Shown: piece by piece, positions 10,231 through 20,366 of the stretch | Numbering within the stretch: the first letter of the stretch is position 1 | Layout of the letters: each line of letters begins with the position of its first letter | Assembly: GCA_024760905.1 (NCBI GenBank) | Contig: CM045735.1 | Span: 9,672,161-9,736,160 of the forward strand | DNA length: 64,000 nucleotides | Origin: Plotosus lineatus | Lineage: Eukaryota > Chordata > Actinopteri > Siluriformes > Plotosidae | Direction: 5' to 3' | The notes under the pieces: model-generated | What the model saw: only the letters and a program-made list of their open reading frames with translations | The model's database searches: none | Told to the model about the DNA's origin: nothing | Made by a program: the position numbers and the translations under genes

Positions 10231-11063
10231 GTGACCGTTGAGGACCAGGAAGTAACAAAGATTAGTAAGGGAGAAGTGAGGAGGTCATTGAAGAGGATGA
10301 AGAGTGGAAAGGCAGTTGGCCCTGATGACATACCAGTTGGGGTATGGAAGTGTCTAGGGGAGGTAGCAGTAGATTTTCTGACAAGAATATTCAGCAAGGT
10401 CTTAGAAAGTGAGCAGATGCCGGAGGAATGGAGGAGAAGTGTGCTTGTGCCCATTTTTAAGAGCAAGGGAGATGTACAGAGTTGTGGCAACTACAGAGGG
10501 ATCAAGTTGATGAGCCATAAGATGAAGTTATGGGAAAGAATAGTGGAAGCTAGACTAAGGGCAGAGGTCAGCATTTGTGAACAATAGTTTGGTTTCATGC
10601 AGTGTTTGCTTTGGGGATGTTAATAGAGAAGTACAGAGAAGGTCAGAAGGAGCTGCATTGTGCCTTCTTAGATCTGGAGAAAGCATATGACAGGGTGCCG
10701 AGAGAAGAACTGTGGTATTGTATGAGGAAGTCTGGAGTGGCAGAGAAGTATGTTAGAGTGGTGCAGGACATGTATGAGAGATGTAAGACAGTGGTGAGGT
10801 GTGCTGTCGGTATGAGAGAAGAGTTCAAGGTGGAGGTGGGACTGCATCAAGGGACAGCTCTCAGCCCCTTCTTGTTTGCTATGGTCATGGACAGGCTGAC
10901 AGACGAGGTTAGACAAGAATCTCCATGGACTATGATGATAGCAGATGACATCGTGATCTGTAGTGAGAGCAGAGAACAAGTGGAGGAAAATCTAGAGAGG
11001 TGGAGGTATGCCCTGGAAAGGAGGGGAATGAAAGTTTCAGTAAGACAAAATACATGTGTGTGA
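10231..11063 (+). pseudogene. RTE2 reverse transcriptase, interrupted
   Basis: The first part (10231-10587) has KSGKAVGPDDIPVGVWK and the NYRGIKLMSHKMKLWERI motif. The second part (10602-11063) has FLDLEKAYDRVPREELW, GLHQGTALSPFLFAMVMD and IADDIVICSESREQ. The Asp-Asp pair is intact (IADD). A CAG-to-TAG stop at 10585-10587 and a short deletion just after it separate the parts. A frameshift follows at about 11040. Confidence 0.8.
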
Positions 11064-11213
11064 ACGACAAGGACCCAAGAGGAACGGTGAGGTTACAGGG
11101 GGCAGAGATAAAGAAGGTGGAGGATTTTAAGTACTTCGGCAATCCAGAGCAATGAAGAGTGTGGAAAAGAGGTGAAGAAGCGCATGCAGGCAGGTTGGAA
11201 TGGATAGAGAAAA

Positions 11214-11684
11214 GTGTCCGGTGTGATGTGTGATAGGAAGGTATCGGCAAGAATGAAGGGAAAAGTGTACAAGACGGTGATGAGGCCAGCGATGTTGTAT
11301 GGTTTCGAGACAGTGGCCCTGTGGAAAAGACAGGAATCAGAGTTGGAGATAGCAGAGATGAAAATGTTGAGGTTCTCTTTGGGAGTAACGAGGATGGATA
11401 GGATCAGAAATGAGTACATCAGAGGGACAGCACATGTTAGAGGTTTTGGAGACAAAGTCAGAGAGGCTAGATTGAGATGGTTTGGACATGTACAGAGGAG
11501 GGATAGTGAGTATATTGGTAGTAGGATGCTGAGGTTGGAACTACCAGGCAGAAGGCCCAGCGGAAGACCAAAGAGAAGATTTATGGATGTGGTGAAGGCG
11601 GACATGAAGGTCGTTGGAGTAAGAGTAGAAGATGCAGAGGATAGGGAGAGATGGAGGCAGATAATTTGCTGTGGTGACCCCTGA
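11214..11684 (+). pseudogene. RTE2 C-terminal domain fragment
   Basis: This frame encodes the conserved C-terminal region: KVYKTVMRPAMLYGFETVAL, RIRNEYIRGTAHVRGFGDK, RLRWFGHVQRRDSEYIG and RRPSGRPKRRFMDVVK, stopping at the 3' end of the element. The same region is repeated at 13.2, 14.6 and 56.9 kb. Confidence 0.8.
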
Positions 11685-11716
11685 AGGGAACAGCCGAAAG
11701 GAAAAGATGAAGAAGA

Positions 11717-12440
11717 AGGTTATTTTCAGTAAACATTTATATTGTACAGATATTGAAGAATGAAAATTTACCACACATTATGTATAGCAGTGTAGTCTTT
11801 TTTTTTTCAAGAATGAGAGAGGATGGAAAATACTAAAATATGCAGCGCCTGGATAATCCCGGACTAAGACACAAAGTCTGCACAGCTCTAATTACAGTAA
11901 TAATTACTCTAATTCAGTTCCAGAGAGACTTTTCCAAAGTAATTAAAAAATACAGATAAAATATTGATTGCTATGCAATATAAGCAAAGAGAGTACTGTT
12001 ACAGGTTCTTCCTCTTTAGTGCAGCTGAGTTCCATTTACAGCACAATTACTTTTAGGTTTCTAAGGCGAAATAAATACAATGCACGATCCAGGACGGCAC
12101 GACCTATGAAGCTTAGCAAGCATGCACAGCTAATCGCTCTAAGCATTTTTTCTGTGCTCTCCTAGCCAGCTGTTGCTGAACCTTTATTTCTTGATCCTGA
12201 TCTCAGCCTTACCTTTGTTTTTGCCTACTTTGTAAATGATCTCTGACTGTTTGACAACTGTCTGTGAGCTCAATCTTGCCTATTTGCTTGACCTGTTTTT
12301 TCTTTATTTTTAACAGTGAGCTGTGGTTTGCTTGTTTTAAACATGAAATTATAAATAGTTCTGCATGTCTGCAGCCATCCTTCACTTTGACCATGAAGCA
12401 GCGTGACAAGAAAATAAAAAATCATGACTCCTGAGACACG
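11717..12440. other. Unrecognised sequence
   Basis: No gene or known repeat seen. It is moderately AT-rich. Confidence 0.5.
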
Positions 12441-12461
12441 CATTGACAAGGTGCATTATTA

Positions 12462-12820
12462 TTATTATTCCAGAGATCACAAGTTCGAATCCAGGTTAAT
12501 GCCACAGCCATCTGTAACCGGGAGTCCACTGGAGTTAATTGAGAAGGATGTTATACGCTCACTTTCCTGTCACTCACAGTGATCACCAGCTAATCATGGG
12601 CGTTTATGAGCTCATTGTAACAAGGGGCAGATAGAGCTTAACTTCTAAGTGTGTTAGACTGCCCCCAAAATACGTATGTGCAGCAGTTTGTAAAGAGTCA
12701 GATGGCTGGCATTGGATATCATGGAGGAGGCGTGAGCATGCTCTCGCATTTCCCTGATTTGTGGTGGTTGTGTGATAGGGAAGTCAAAAACTTGATGGGT
12801 AGGACTTTGATGTGACTAAA
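12462..12820 (+). mobile_element. SINE-C dispersed repeat
   Basis: It starts with a B-box-like caagttcgaatccagg and continues with ctgtcactcacagtgatcac, gccagctaat-like sequence and tttatgagctcattgtaac. A second copy of the same order lies at 26545-26880. The tRNA-like head suggests a SINE, but the class is unconfirmed. Confidence 0.55.
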
Positions 12821-12828
12821 TTACAGAT

Positions 12829-13150
12829 AGGCAGTGGTGGCCTGGTGGTATAGGTGCTGGATCACTGGTCTCAAGGTTGAGGGTTCAATTCCCACTCTCA
12901 ACAGGTTGTTACTTTCCCCCCAGTGCAGCCAACTGAGTTATCAAAGGCTGGCCATGTCTCTCACTGTCTGTTCTTGTAAAAGAACAATTGCTGACTCTCA
13001 TTAAGAGTAGCTGCATAGCCATCAGTGTGTTTCTGCCTTGTGATGGCCTGGCGAGGGTTTACCCTGCCCTTGCCCAGAGTCAGCTGAGATGGATGTCAAT
13101 CTTTCCTGAACCCTAATTAGGATTATGCGGTTCAGAAAATGGATGAATCA
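12829..13150 (+). mobile_element. SINE-A with SINE-B-type tail
   Basis: A box tggcctggtgg and B box gggttcaattccc mark a tRNA-derived pol III promoter. The body has gttatcaaaggctggcc and gaacaattgctgactc. The 3' end is the tail shared with SINE-B (aaccctaattaggatta, ggttcagaaaatggatg), not the RTE2-type tail. Confidence 0.8.
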
Positions 13151-13173
13151 GTATATTTTTTTGCAAATTCATG

Positions 13174-13188
13174 TAGCTATTGCTAGCA
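13174..13188 (+). repeat. Left target-site duplication of an RTE2 insertion
   Basis: tagctattgctagca is repeated with one mismatch at 13543-13557, on the far side of the RTE2 fragment. Confidence 0.8.
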
Positions 13189-13542
13189 TATTTCTCTTTG
13201 GGAGTAACGAGGATGGATAGGATCAGGAATGAGTACATCAGAAGGACAGCACATGTTAGATGTTTTGGAGACAAAGTCAGAGAGGCTAGATTGAGATGGT
13301 TTGGACATGTACAGAGGAGGGATAGTGAGTATATTTGTAGTAGGATGCTGAGGTTGGAACTACCAGGCAGAAGGCCCAGAGGAAGACCAAAGAGAAGATT
13401 TATGGATGTGGTGAAGGCGGACATGAAGGTCGTTGGAGTAAGAGTAGAAGATGCAGAGGATAGGGTGAGATGGAGGCAGATCATTTGCTGTGGCGACCCC
13501 TGAAGGGAACAGCCGAAAGGAAAAGAAGAAGAAGAAGAAGAG
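13189..13542 (+). mobile_element. RTE2, 5'-truncated insertion with target-site duplications
   Basis: About 350 bp of the RTE2 3' end: the frame at 13180-13503 carries RIRNEYIRRTAHVRCFGDK, WFGHVQRRDSEYI and GRPKRRFMDVVK, followed by the gccgaaaggaaaagaagaa tail. It is flanked by 15-bp near-identical repeats, the mark of target-primed reverse transcription. Confidence 0.9.
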
Positions 13543-13557
13543 TAGTTATTGCTAGCA
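13543..13557 (+). repeat. Right target-site duplication of an RTE2 insertion
   Basis: tagttattgctagca, partner of the repeat at 13174-13188. Confidence 0.8.
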
Positions 13558-13639
13558 CAGTTAAAATGAAGTTCATTCTCTTTCAATCTCACTCACTGAT
13601 TTACTGAACTATTTAAAACTTGTGTTAGAGTTATGGGGA

Positions 13640-13800
13640 GTCTTTGACCTATCTCAGCTAAATCTAGGCAAAGGTGGGGGTCACCAGACTACTGTACTGC
13701 TCACCAGAGCAACCCAGATCAACACACGCACACACGCACACACACTCAACCTCTCACACACACAACCTCTCACACTCACAGTTAGGGGCAATTTAAAACA
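13640..13800 (-). mobile_element. SINE-B tail fragment with CA-rich stretch
   Basis: On the minus strand it shows a degraded form of the SINE-B end (ctcagctaaatctaggcaaagg on the plus strand) followed by CA/CT-rich sequence. It is short and diverged. Confidence 0.35.
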
Positions 13801-13987
13801 TATGTGGAACATAAGTCGGAATGTACTACAGAAGAAGAAGAGAAGTACTACAGATGGGACTTGAACAGATTAAAAGATTGAAGTGTTGCTGTATAAGAAC
13901 CATAGGTGACCATCTGCTGTTGCACATTATGAGATTCCTTTCAGTTCAGTACAGTTTTAAAAAGTGGTTATTCAGGTTTTACACTTT
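13801..13987. other. Unrecognised sequence
   Basis: No feature recognised before the hAT-like MITE. Confidence 0.5.
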
Positions 13988-13995
13988 CTCTAAGC

Positions 13996-14309
13996 CAATG
14001 CTTCTCAAATATTTTCTGTGACGCTTCCTCAAGGAATGAAAAAAAAAAAAACATTTCATGCCCTCCCCACTGCCCCAATCGTGACTATAAGTAGTATTAT
14101 TTGTTTATAAAATTGTTATTGGTACACTTCTGCACAACATTGTATCTTTATTAACATTTATAAAAGAAAGTGATATAGTTCAAATTACAATAAAGAAAAA
14201 CTTCATTAACATTCATACGACCCCCCCCATCCCCGGCATCACACTGCGCCCCCTAGCATCATGCCGTGCCCCCCCAAGGAGGGCATGCCTCACTATTTGA
14301 GAAGCAATG
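13996..14309. mobile_element. MITE-4: hAT-like non-autonomous transposon
   Basis: The left end is caatgcttctcaaata and the right end, reverse-complemented, is cattgcttctcaaata: 16-bp terminal inverted repeats with one mismatch. Eight-base flanks ctctaagc (13988-13995) and ctcttagc (14310-14317) form an 8-bp target-site duplication with one mismatch. Eight-base duplications and a C-A-n-T-G-n-T-T-C-T-C-A-A-A end are typical of hAT/Charlie-type elements. The 314-bp interior has no coding capacity. Confidence 0.78.
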
Positions 14310-14317
14310 CTCTTAGC

Positions 14318-14585
14318 TAAAAAGTCTGGTCATTCCCCTCCTCTGATTAAGAATTTCTGCTCACTGAATGTTTTGAGAAGGTGTTGCATGTTGAAATGTG
14401 ATGAGTAGTGACAAAAGGAAAACATTATTAAGAAAAAGAAACAGACTGAAGAAAGGAATTAGAAATTATTCACTTCTAATTATATTAAACTCTATTACCA
14501 TTATATATAATGTATAATCTTGTTCTTTCCTTTATCATATATAAATGAATATATTTAAAAATCTATTACTATTACATATAAAACT
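14318..14585. other. Unrecognised AT-rich sequence
   Basis: Nothing recognised. Confidence 0.5.
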
Positions 14586-14860
14586 GTCTTCTTCTTTTCC
14601 TTTCGGCTATTCCCTTCAGGGGTCGCCACAGCGAATCATCTGCCTCCATCTCACCCTATCTCTTACACCAACTACCTTCATGTACTCCTTCACCACATCC
14701 ATAAATCTTCTCTTTGGTCTTCCTCTAGGCCTTCTGCCTGGTAGTTCCAACCTCAGCATCCTACGACCAATATACTCACTATCCCTCCTCTGTACATGTC
14801 CAAACCATCTCAATCTAGCCCTTCCGACTTTGTCTCCAAAACATCTTACATGTTCAAAAC
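14586..14860 (-). mobile_element. RTE2 3' fragment, reverse orientation
   Basis: It starts with the reverse-complemented RTE2 tail (ttcttttcctttcggct, caggggtcgccacagcg). On the minus strand it encodes WFGHVQRRDSEYIGRRMLR and GRPKRRFMDVVK. A small internal deletion removes part of the VRVEDAED stretch. Confidence 0.88.
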
Positions 14861-15262
14861 CTCTTACATGTAAGTCGAGATACCACTGTATATATAATAT
14901 CATCTATACATGGATATATTTGTTCCTAAAACTATGATTTACAGAGAATAATGTAATTCCCAAATACTGGAAACATACCAATTTTAAGAAGGCTCGTGTC
15001 ATCTCGCCTAGTGTAATTGCAAATTGCTTTGTGTAATGACCCAATAATTTGAGCAAGCGTGATAAATGGTCGAGTCCCAGTATGTCGCCTTGACCCTTGG
15101 CTATAAGCAATGACTGAAAACATGGATAGTTAGTTAGGACACCAGCAGCAGCCTGTGTTTTGTTGTATAGTGCAAGTAAAAAGCAAGCAAATTTCACAAG
15201 GCCTAGTTGACACCCGCACACGTACTATTCACTCCTGACTTCTTAAAAAAGTGTCCATAGTT
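14861..15262. other. Unrecognised sequence with a MITE-2-like terminus
   Basis: At about 14872-14890, cgagataccactgtata resembles the MITE-2 right end (gaggtaccactgta). The rest shows no recognisable gene or repeat. Confidence 0.4.
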
Positions 15263-15263
15263 T

Positions 15264-15275
15264 GATGATGATGAC

Positions 15276-15338
<63 letters not shown>
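15264..15338 (+). repeat. GAT trinucleotide microsatellite
   Basis: About 25 GAT units with one GAC. Confidence 0.95.
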
Positions 15339-15552
15339 AATGAGTGTCCTGAACTGACTCAAGCCTGCTGTTATCTTCACCATGCACACAAAATTGCCTG
15401 CTATTCCCAACTGCATTTTGGCATGAGGCTGCATACTATGCACCTTAAGCAGATGCTGCATATTTATTTATTTATTTGGATATACTGTATGTAATCTCAC
15501 AAGGAGAATATGGCTTTGTATTTCACATATCCACAGTGAGCACATACACCCA

Positions 15553-15554
<2 letters not shown>

Positions 15555-15626
<72 letters not shown>
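15555..15626 (+). repeat. CA dinucleotide microsatellite
   Basis: About 36 CA units. Confidence 0.95.
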
Positions 15627-15629
<3 letters not shown>

Positions 15630-15647
15630 CGACACACACTCAGGTGT

Positions 15648-15965
15648 TGGTGGTGTAGTGGATAGGATTCTTGGGATTCAGGCTCAAAAGGTCATGAGTT
15701 TGAATCCATGTTAAACTGTCATTGTGTTAAGACCCCTGGGCAAGGCATTGCCTCTGTCTACCCAGCAGTATTCATTCATTCATTCAGTTTTTGAACTGCT
15801 TGATCCCAATTAGGGTCACAGGGAGGCTGGTGCCCATCTCAGTTGGCTCTGTGTGAGGGTGGGATACACCCTGAACAGCCCGCCAGGTCATCTCTGGGAC
15901 AAAATTCTGTATAAATTGGTACCAGTAAAAAGAAAATGGGAAGGTAACCTGCAATGAACTAGCAT
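15648..15965 (+). mobile_element. SINE-D interrupted by a SINE tail
   Basis: The head (ggtggtgtagtggatagg, gagtttgaatcca) is a tRNA-like start with a B box, and gacccctgggcaaggc follows as in the SINE-D copy at 20.4-20.7 kb. At about 15768-15890 it is interrupted by a reverse SINE-A/B tail (cagtttttgaactgcttg, ttagggtcacagggagg). SINE-D resumes at ggtaccagtaaaaag. Confidence 0.7.
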
Positions 15966-16212
15966 AAAACAGGAGTTAACCCCTTCATTAACCTTGCAGT
16001 AATTCTAAATGAAAAACATTTTTGTTGTTGCCTTGAACTCATAGGGCACCTAACTCAGAAAATCCTGCCCCACTCATGGTTTGACAACGGCCGAATTGAG
16101 TCACACAATGTACAATTGTACATGACATTTTTGAAAAAATTCCCTCCATGAACCAGTCTGCAATTTAAACCTAAAACTGTGCTATCTGTAAACTATGGTC
16201 ATTACTAAACTT

Positions 16213-16510
16213 ATATTCATTCATTTCCTAAACTACTGAACTCCAAGTAGGGTCTCGGGGAGACTGGCACCCACATCAGCTGACCCTGGACGAGGATAGA
16301 GTACACACTGACAGCTATGCAGCTACTCTTTACAAAAGTCAGCAATGGTTCTTTTACATGCCTCTCCCCATTGGCAGTGAGAGACGTGGCCGGCCTTTGA
16401 TTATCTAGTTAGCTGCAGTGAGGGGACAGCAGTGACAACCGTTGACAGTGGTGCTTGAATCCCCAACCTTGGGATTGGTAATCCTGTGCTCTACCACCAG
16501 GCTATCACTT
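16213..16510 (-). mobile_element. SINE-A, reverse orientation
   Basis: It carries, reversed, the SINE-A body words gtcagcaatggttctttta, gagagacgtggccggcc and a B-box complement (gcttgaatcccc). The tail is SINE-B-type, the AATG-rich end lying at the left. Confidence 0.8.
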
Positions 16511-16734
16511 ATCAACTAAGCTATTATATGACATTTATTCTTGATAATTGTTTCATATTTTGCTGTAATTCAAGAAGAATTTGTTGTTTAACTTCATGTT
16601 CTGCAAGCATGTAGGAAGCCATGTTGCAAAGAGGCAACACTTCAGTTCCAACATCAACCACTAGATGTTTCACCTGTTTTCATGCAGGGCCAACACATGT
16701 ACAATTGTGTGCTTAGGTACTGAAATGTGATATT

Positions 16735-16735
<1 letters not shown>
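16511..16735. other. Unrecognised sequence
   Basis: Nothing recognised. Confidence 0.5.

Positions 16736-16776
<41 letters not shown>
16736..16776 (+). repeat. CA dinucleotide microsatellite
   Basis: About 20 CA units. Confidence 0.9.
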
Positions 16777-16779
<3 letters not shown>

Positions 16780-17466
16780 GGTAGCTGCATTGCAGTAGAT
16801 AGAGAGCAGTTTGGGGTTAGTTGTTTTGAGGTTGCCAGTAGGGTGGAAGAAGGAGAGGTGCTGCTCACCCCCCCCCCCCCAATCCTCTCAGGAATAGAAT
16901 CAGCATCCTTTCAGTCCTTTTCACTGACTTCACCAGTTATTAGGTTAGTGCTGCCCCATTATTCCACATTTTTATGTGTATCATGGACTTATCCTGCAAA
17001 TTAATTGGTTTCTTTTTTATTCTGTTTTTTTTTTAAATAATTTTATTTTTTACAGTTGTTCATGTTATTGCTGCAGTAATGCATTTACATTCAGTATTAG
17101 CACTTTAACTCGTTGTATGCATGTGAATAATGCCATTTGGAAAGTAGCAGAGGAGCCTTTCAGGGAAAACAAGTAATGCAAATGAAATGTGACGCTGCAG
17201 ACATGACTGAGCGGAATGTTTTCTGTCTTGAGGCCAGTTGAGTTAAAGCTCAATAGCGAAGTGCGTTCAGGTAGTTACAATGGGATTTGTGTGGTGACGG
17301 CTTGCAGACTTAAAGGGAATGTGTGTGTTGTCACCGTCGCTCGTCCTAAATGATTGCTGGAATAAAAAAACCAAGACCATGTGGACAGACAGACCTTGGA
17401 GTCCTCGAGTGCACAGCTGCATGAGACAGCTATTAATGCAGAGTGACAAGGTCATAGGAGATAGAC

Positions 17467-17469
<3 letters not shown>
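16777..17469. other. Unrecognised sequence
   Basis: A degenerate SINE-B-like head may lie at 16777-16850 (gtgggtagctgcattgcag), with a C12 run near 16870. Otherwise nothing recognised. Confidence 0.4.

Positions 17470-17518
<49 letters not shown>
17470..17518 (+). repeat. CT dinucleotide microsatellite
   Basis: About 24 CT units. Confidence 0.95.
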
Positions 17519-17521
<3 letters not shown>

Positions 17522-17749
17522 TCTCCCTCTTGCTCTGTCTTTCTTTCTTGCATTAATGTGGGGTTTGAGGAATAGCTGCAGTGCTGCACGGCTTTGATAG
17601 GCACCTTGGAATGTAATCATGTGATTATTTTGTGACTCTCTGATGGAACAGATGAAAAGATTGATGGATCTGTGATTGTGTTAGATGGCCCATGAGTACA
17701 TAAACCATATCATCACATTCTTTCTATCACATTACATTGTCCCTTTCTT

Positions 17750-17754
<5 letters not shown>

Positions 17755-17837
<83 letters not shown>
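17755..17837 (+). repeat. CA dinucleotide microsatellite
   Basis: About 41 uninterrupted CA units, one of the longest in the window. Confidence 0.95.
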
Positions 17838-17841
<4 letters not shown>

Positions 17842-18034
17842 CACCAGATGCATCTTTAGAGGAGCAGCCAAACAGCTGTGTCATCAGTATCATTTTTCCA
17901 AAGGCTGGTGCCCAGTTAATCCAGATAAATGGGAAGATTAAAATACACACACCACCCTGTACCTAATCATTTCCAGCCAATGCTGAGCACAGATCCTGCT
18001 GCAGTATTCACATGGATGGTCATCTGTTCCGAGA

Positions 18035-18288
18035 ACTCATTTCTGTAACCTCTTAATCCTAATTAGGGTCGCAGTGAGGCTGGTGCCCATCCCAGCCGAC
18101 CCTGGGCGAGGGCAGAGTGCACACCCTGGACAGCTCGCCAGGCCATTGCAGGGAAGAAACACGCTGACATGCTATGTAGTCTACTCTTGTCGAAAGTCAA
18201 TAATGGTTCTTTTACATGAACCTCACACCATAGACAGTGAGTGACATGGCCGGCCTTTGATAACCCAGTTAGGTGCACTGGGGGTTCC
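18035..18288 (-). mobile_element. SINE-A 3' two thirds, reverse orientation
   Basis: It reads, reversed, from the SINE-B-type tail (cttaatcctaattagggtcg) into ggccggcctttgataaccc and stops at gtgcactggggg. The tRNA-like head is missing. Confidence 0.8.
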
Positions 18289-19139
18289 ATGAACTTCTCT
18301 GTATGTATGTGTTGCACATCCTTTTTCATTTCTGGTGACAGTATTATATTCACCAATGTTCGTGATTCAGTTCAAGAATGAACAAAATCCTGATCCCACC
18401 TTTGAAATGAGTGCCAATAGATACGCTGTTACTCTGAAACACAAATAGGTAACCATACATGGGGTTTCAAATTAACTCGTGAACTGACCTTGAGTAACAT
18501 TAAAAGGTCAAACTCCAACCATCTCTTAAAACCTCCGGATGATAGAATTTTTTTTAGCCTATCTGATCACTATAGCACATTTCGTAAGCACATGGGTAAT
18601 AAAGCCAGTACCCATATTGGGGCTATGCTACATTATCCATGCTGTGGAGTGGACGTAGAATGCCCTATCAGTGCTCCTCTTGTTTTAGCTGTTTTTCTTC
18701 AGGCCTGACTGAACACTAGCTTATTCATTCCCTCCAGTTGGGTTTGATGTAAGCATTTGAAGGTCAAGCATCAATTTCTTGCCTCATTCAATTTCTTAAA
18801 AATTTATTTAAAAAGAAGGACAACATTTGACACATAATCTCTCCATTCTGAGGACTCTCCCCAACTCTGCAGTGTATTCAACAAACAATTGTAAATTCTG
18901 CAAGCTGTTATTATAATTTGTATAACTTGAACCATCAGAGACTTTTAATATACATGCATTCATTTCACAACATGCAGCAAATATTAAGTCTCTTCTAAGC
19001 TTTTTGTTTTTCAGAGAGAGCAGATTCAGCCAGTCACTTTGAAGTAACTGCTTAACAGTCAAGTGAAAAAGGTAAAAATGTGTAGATTATGAAACAGTTA
19101 TGTAACTGTGATGTAAGAGGTATCAGCACTACTACTTAA

Positions 19140-19141
<2 letters not shown>
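18289..19141. other. Unrecognised sequence
   Basis: No gene, RNA or repeat recognised. Several short open stretches look like chance. Confidence 0.5.

Positions 19142-19201
<60 letters not shown>
19142..19201. repeat. TA dinucleotide microsatellite
   Basis: About 30 TA units immediately left of MITE-1 copy 1. Confidence 0.95.
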
Positions 19202-19205
<4 letters not shown>

Positions 19206-19782
19206 CAGGGATCCCTCACTTTCCGCGGTCAATTGGGACCGAGACTACCCCCTCCAACCACCGAATTCCATGAAGTAGGATCAACACCCCCGCCCCACCC
19301 TGATTTACGTATACATACATGTATATGTGTAAATAATATCGCTGTGGCGACCCCTAAAAATGGGAAAAGTTGAAAGGAAAAGAAGAAGAAGAAGAGGAAT
19401 ATCAAATATTTATTCAATACTGTAAATGCTTATAATAACAATTAAACATTAAAAAAAAATGACACATAAGATGTAAATAAAATATAAATACACACACATA
19501 CAGGTGCATGCACAGATGCCTGTGCACACACTCAGATGCGCACCTCACAAAAATGTAAATGGTTTTGATGGCAGGTTTTGGGTTGTTTTTTGTTTTGTGT
19601 TTGTTTAATTTTTTTTTTTTTTTTGCATAATTAACCTTGTTTTTGCAGTATTTTCCTTAACGTTCCCCCCTATTCCTCCTTAATATCCTTATTTTTTAAT
19701 TCAATGAATATTAAAAAAAAAAAAAAAAACACGATGCACTGAAGCCGCATGAATTGAAGCGCGAAGTAGCGAGGGATCCCTG
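19206..19782 (+). mobile_element. MITE-1 copy 1
   Basis: The left end cagggatccctcactttccg and the right end (reverse complement cagggatccctcgctacttc) form a 13-bp perfect inner repeat, with TA directly on each side. The interior carries ccgaattccatgaagtagga, a T-rich tract and an A-rich tract, with no coding capacity. TA duplication and the short inverted ends fit the Tc1/mariner superfamily. A 57-bp RTE2 tail is nested at 19341-19397. Three more copies of this family lie in the window. Confidence 0.75.
19341..19397 (+). mobile_element. RTE2 tail nested in MITE-1
   Basis: gctgtggcgacccctaaaaa and gttgaaaggaaaagaagaa are only the last bases of RTE2 (or of an RTE2-tailed SINE). aatatc at 19335-19340 and 19398-19403 is a candidate 6-bp target-site duplication. 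Confidence 0.75.
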
Positions 19783-19803
19783 TATGTATATATACACATA
19801 TAC

Positions 19804-19836
<33 letters not shown>

Positions 19837-19880
19837 CATACATACATACATATATATACATATACATACATATATATAGA
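19783..19880. repeat. TA / TG / CATA compound microsatellite
   Basis: TATA, TGTG and CATACATA segments follow each other on the right of MITE-1. Confidence 0.85.
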
Positions 19881-19887
19881 TGCTATA

Positions 19888-19997
19888 AATATACTGTGAA
19901 GGGAACCAGTGAACTCCTAGTAGCTTCACGCTATGGAAACCAGGAATAAGCGCCGGCCTCATGACCCACTAGGCCCGGGTGTAAAAAGCCCAACAGA
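19888..19997 (+). mobile_element. SINE-D 3' end
   Basis: gcttcacgctatggaaacca, gcgccggcctcatgaccca and taaaaagcccaacagact match the 3' part of SINE-D. It ends in ctacctacctacc, a short tail repeat. Confidence 0.75.
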
Positions 19998-20044
19998 CTA
20001 CCTACCTACCTGTGGTGGATGACATGGTACTATCGTAACAGTTA

Positions 20045-20366
20045 CGAGGTGGCACTGTGGCGTAGTGATCTGCCGCACAGCAAGAAGGCTTGGGTTCAAT
20101 TCCCAGCTCGGGCATTTCTGTGTGGAGTTTGCATGTTCTCCTTGTGCCTGCATGGGTTTCTGCCAGGTAGTCCAGGTTCCCCCCACAGTTCAAAAACATG
20201 TGCAGTAGGCTAATTGGCTGTTCCAATTCACCTGTGAGTGTGAATGGTTGTGTGTGTCTGTGCTGGACCTGCTATAGCCTGGTGAACTGCCCATGGTGTA
20301 CCACACCCTTGCCCACAGTTGACTGAACTGGGCTCCAGCCTCCCTGTGACCCTAATTAGGATTAAG
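20045..20366 (+). mobile_element. SINE-B, nearly complete
   Basis: A box-like ggcgtagtgatct and B box gggttcaattccc are followed by the SINE-B hallmarks gtgtggagtttgcatgttct, cagttcaaaaacatg, taattggctgttcc and cctaattaggatta. SINE-D is inserted in its tail; the last bases reappear at 20689-20712 (tagttcagaaaatgaatg). The family resembles the Mermaid/V-SINE type of fish SINEs (from memory). Confidence 0.82.

Larger units (their letters stand above)
8620..11716 (+). mobile_element. RTE2 LINE, nearly full length but defective
   Basis: This is an RTE-clade non-LTR retrotransposon of about 3.1 kb, resembling the Expander-type RTE elements of pufferfish (from memory, not searched). The 5' untranslated part (8620-8896) includes cagtcccaagcccgg, caggaagggcatccagcg and ccggaccggtcgaggccc. 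The single ORF2-like frame encodes endonuclease then reverse transcriptase. The 3' end has the diagnostic gtgacccctgaagggaac, gccgaaaggaaaag and a GAA-rich tail. Lesions: stops at 9875-9877, 9944-9946 and 10585-10587, a frameshift near 10210, and a small deletion after 10590 removing the sequence between GFM and the FALRMLIEKY-type motif. It was probably dead on arrival or has decayed. Confidence 0.85.

Noticed and set aside
15476..15658. Open frames through CA, CT and TA microsatellites (here and at 17.7, 38.5, 44.7, 56.1 kb)
   Set aside because: They are Thr-His, Ser-Leu or Tyr-Ile repeats produced by the microsatellites.
20045..20120. Genuine tRNA genes at the B-box-bearing heads of SINEs
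   Set aside because: The B boxes belong to SINE heads; the sequences cannot fold into a full cloverleaf and continue into SINE bodies.
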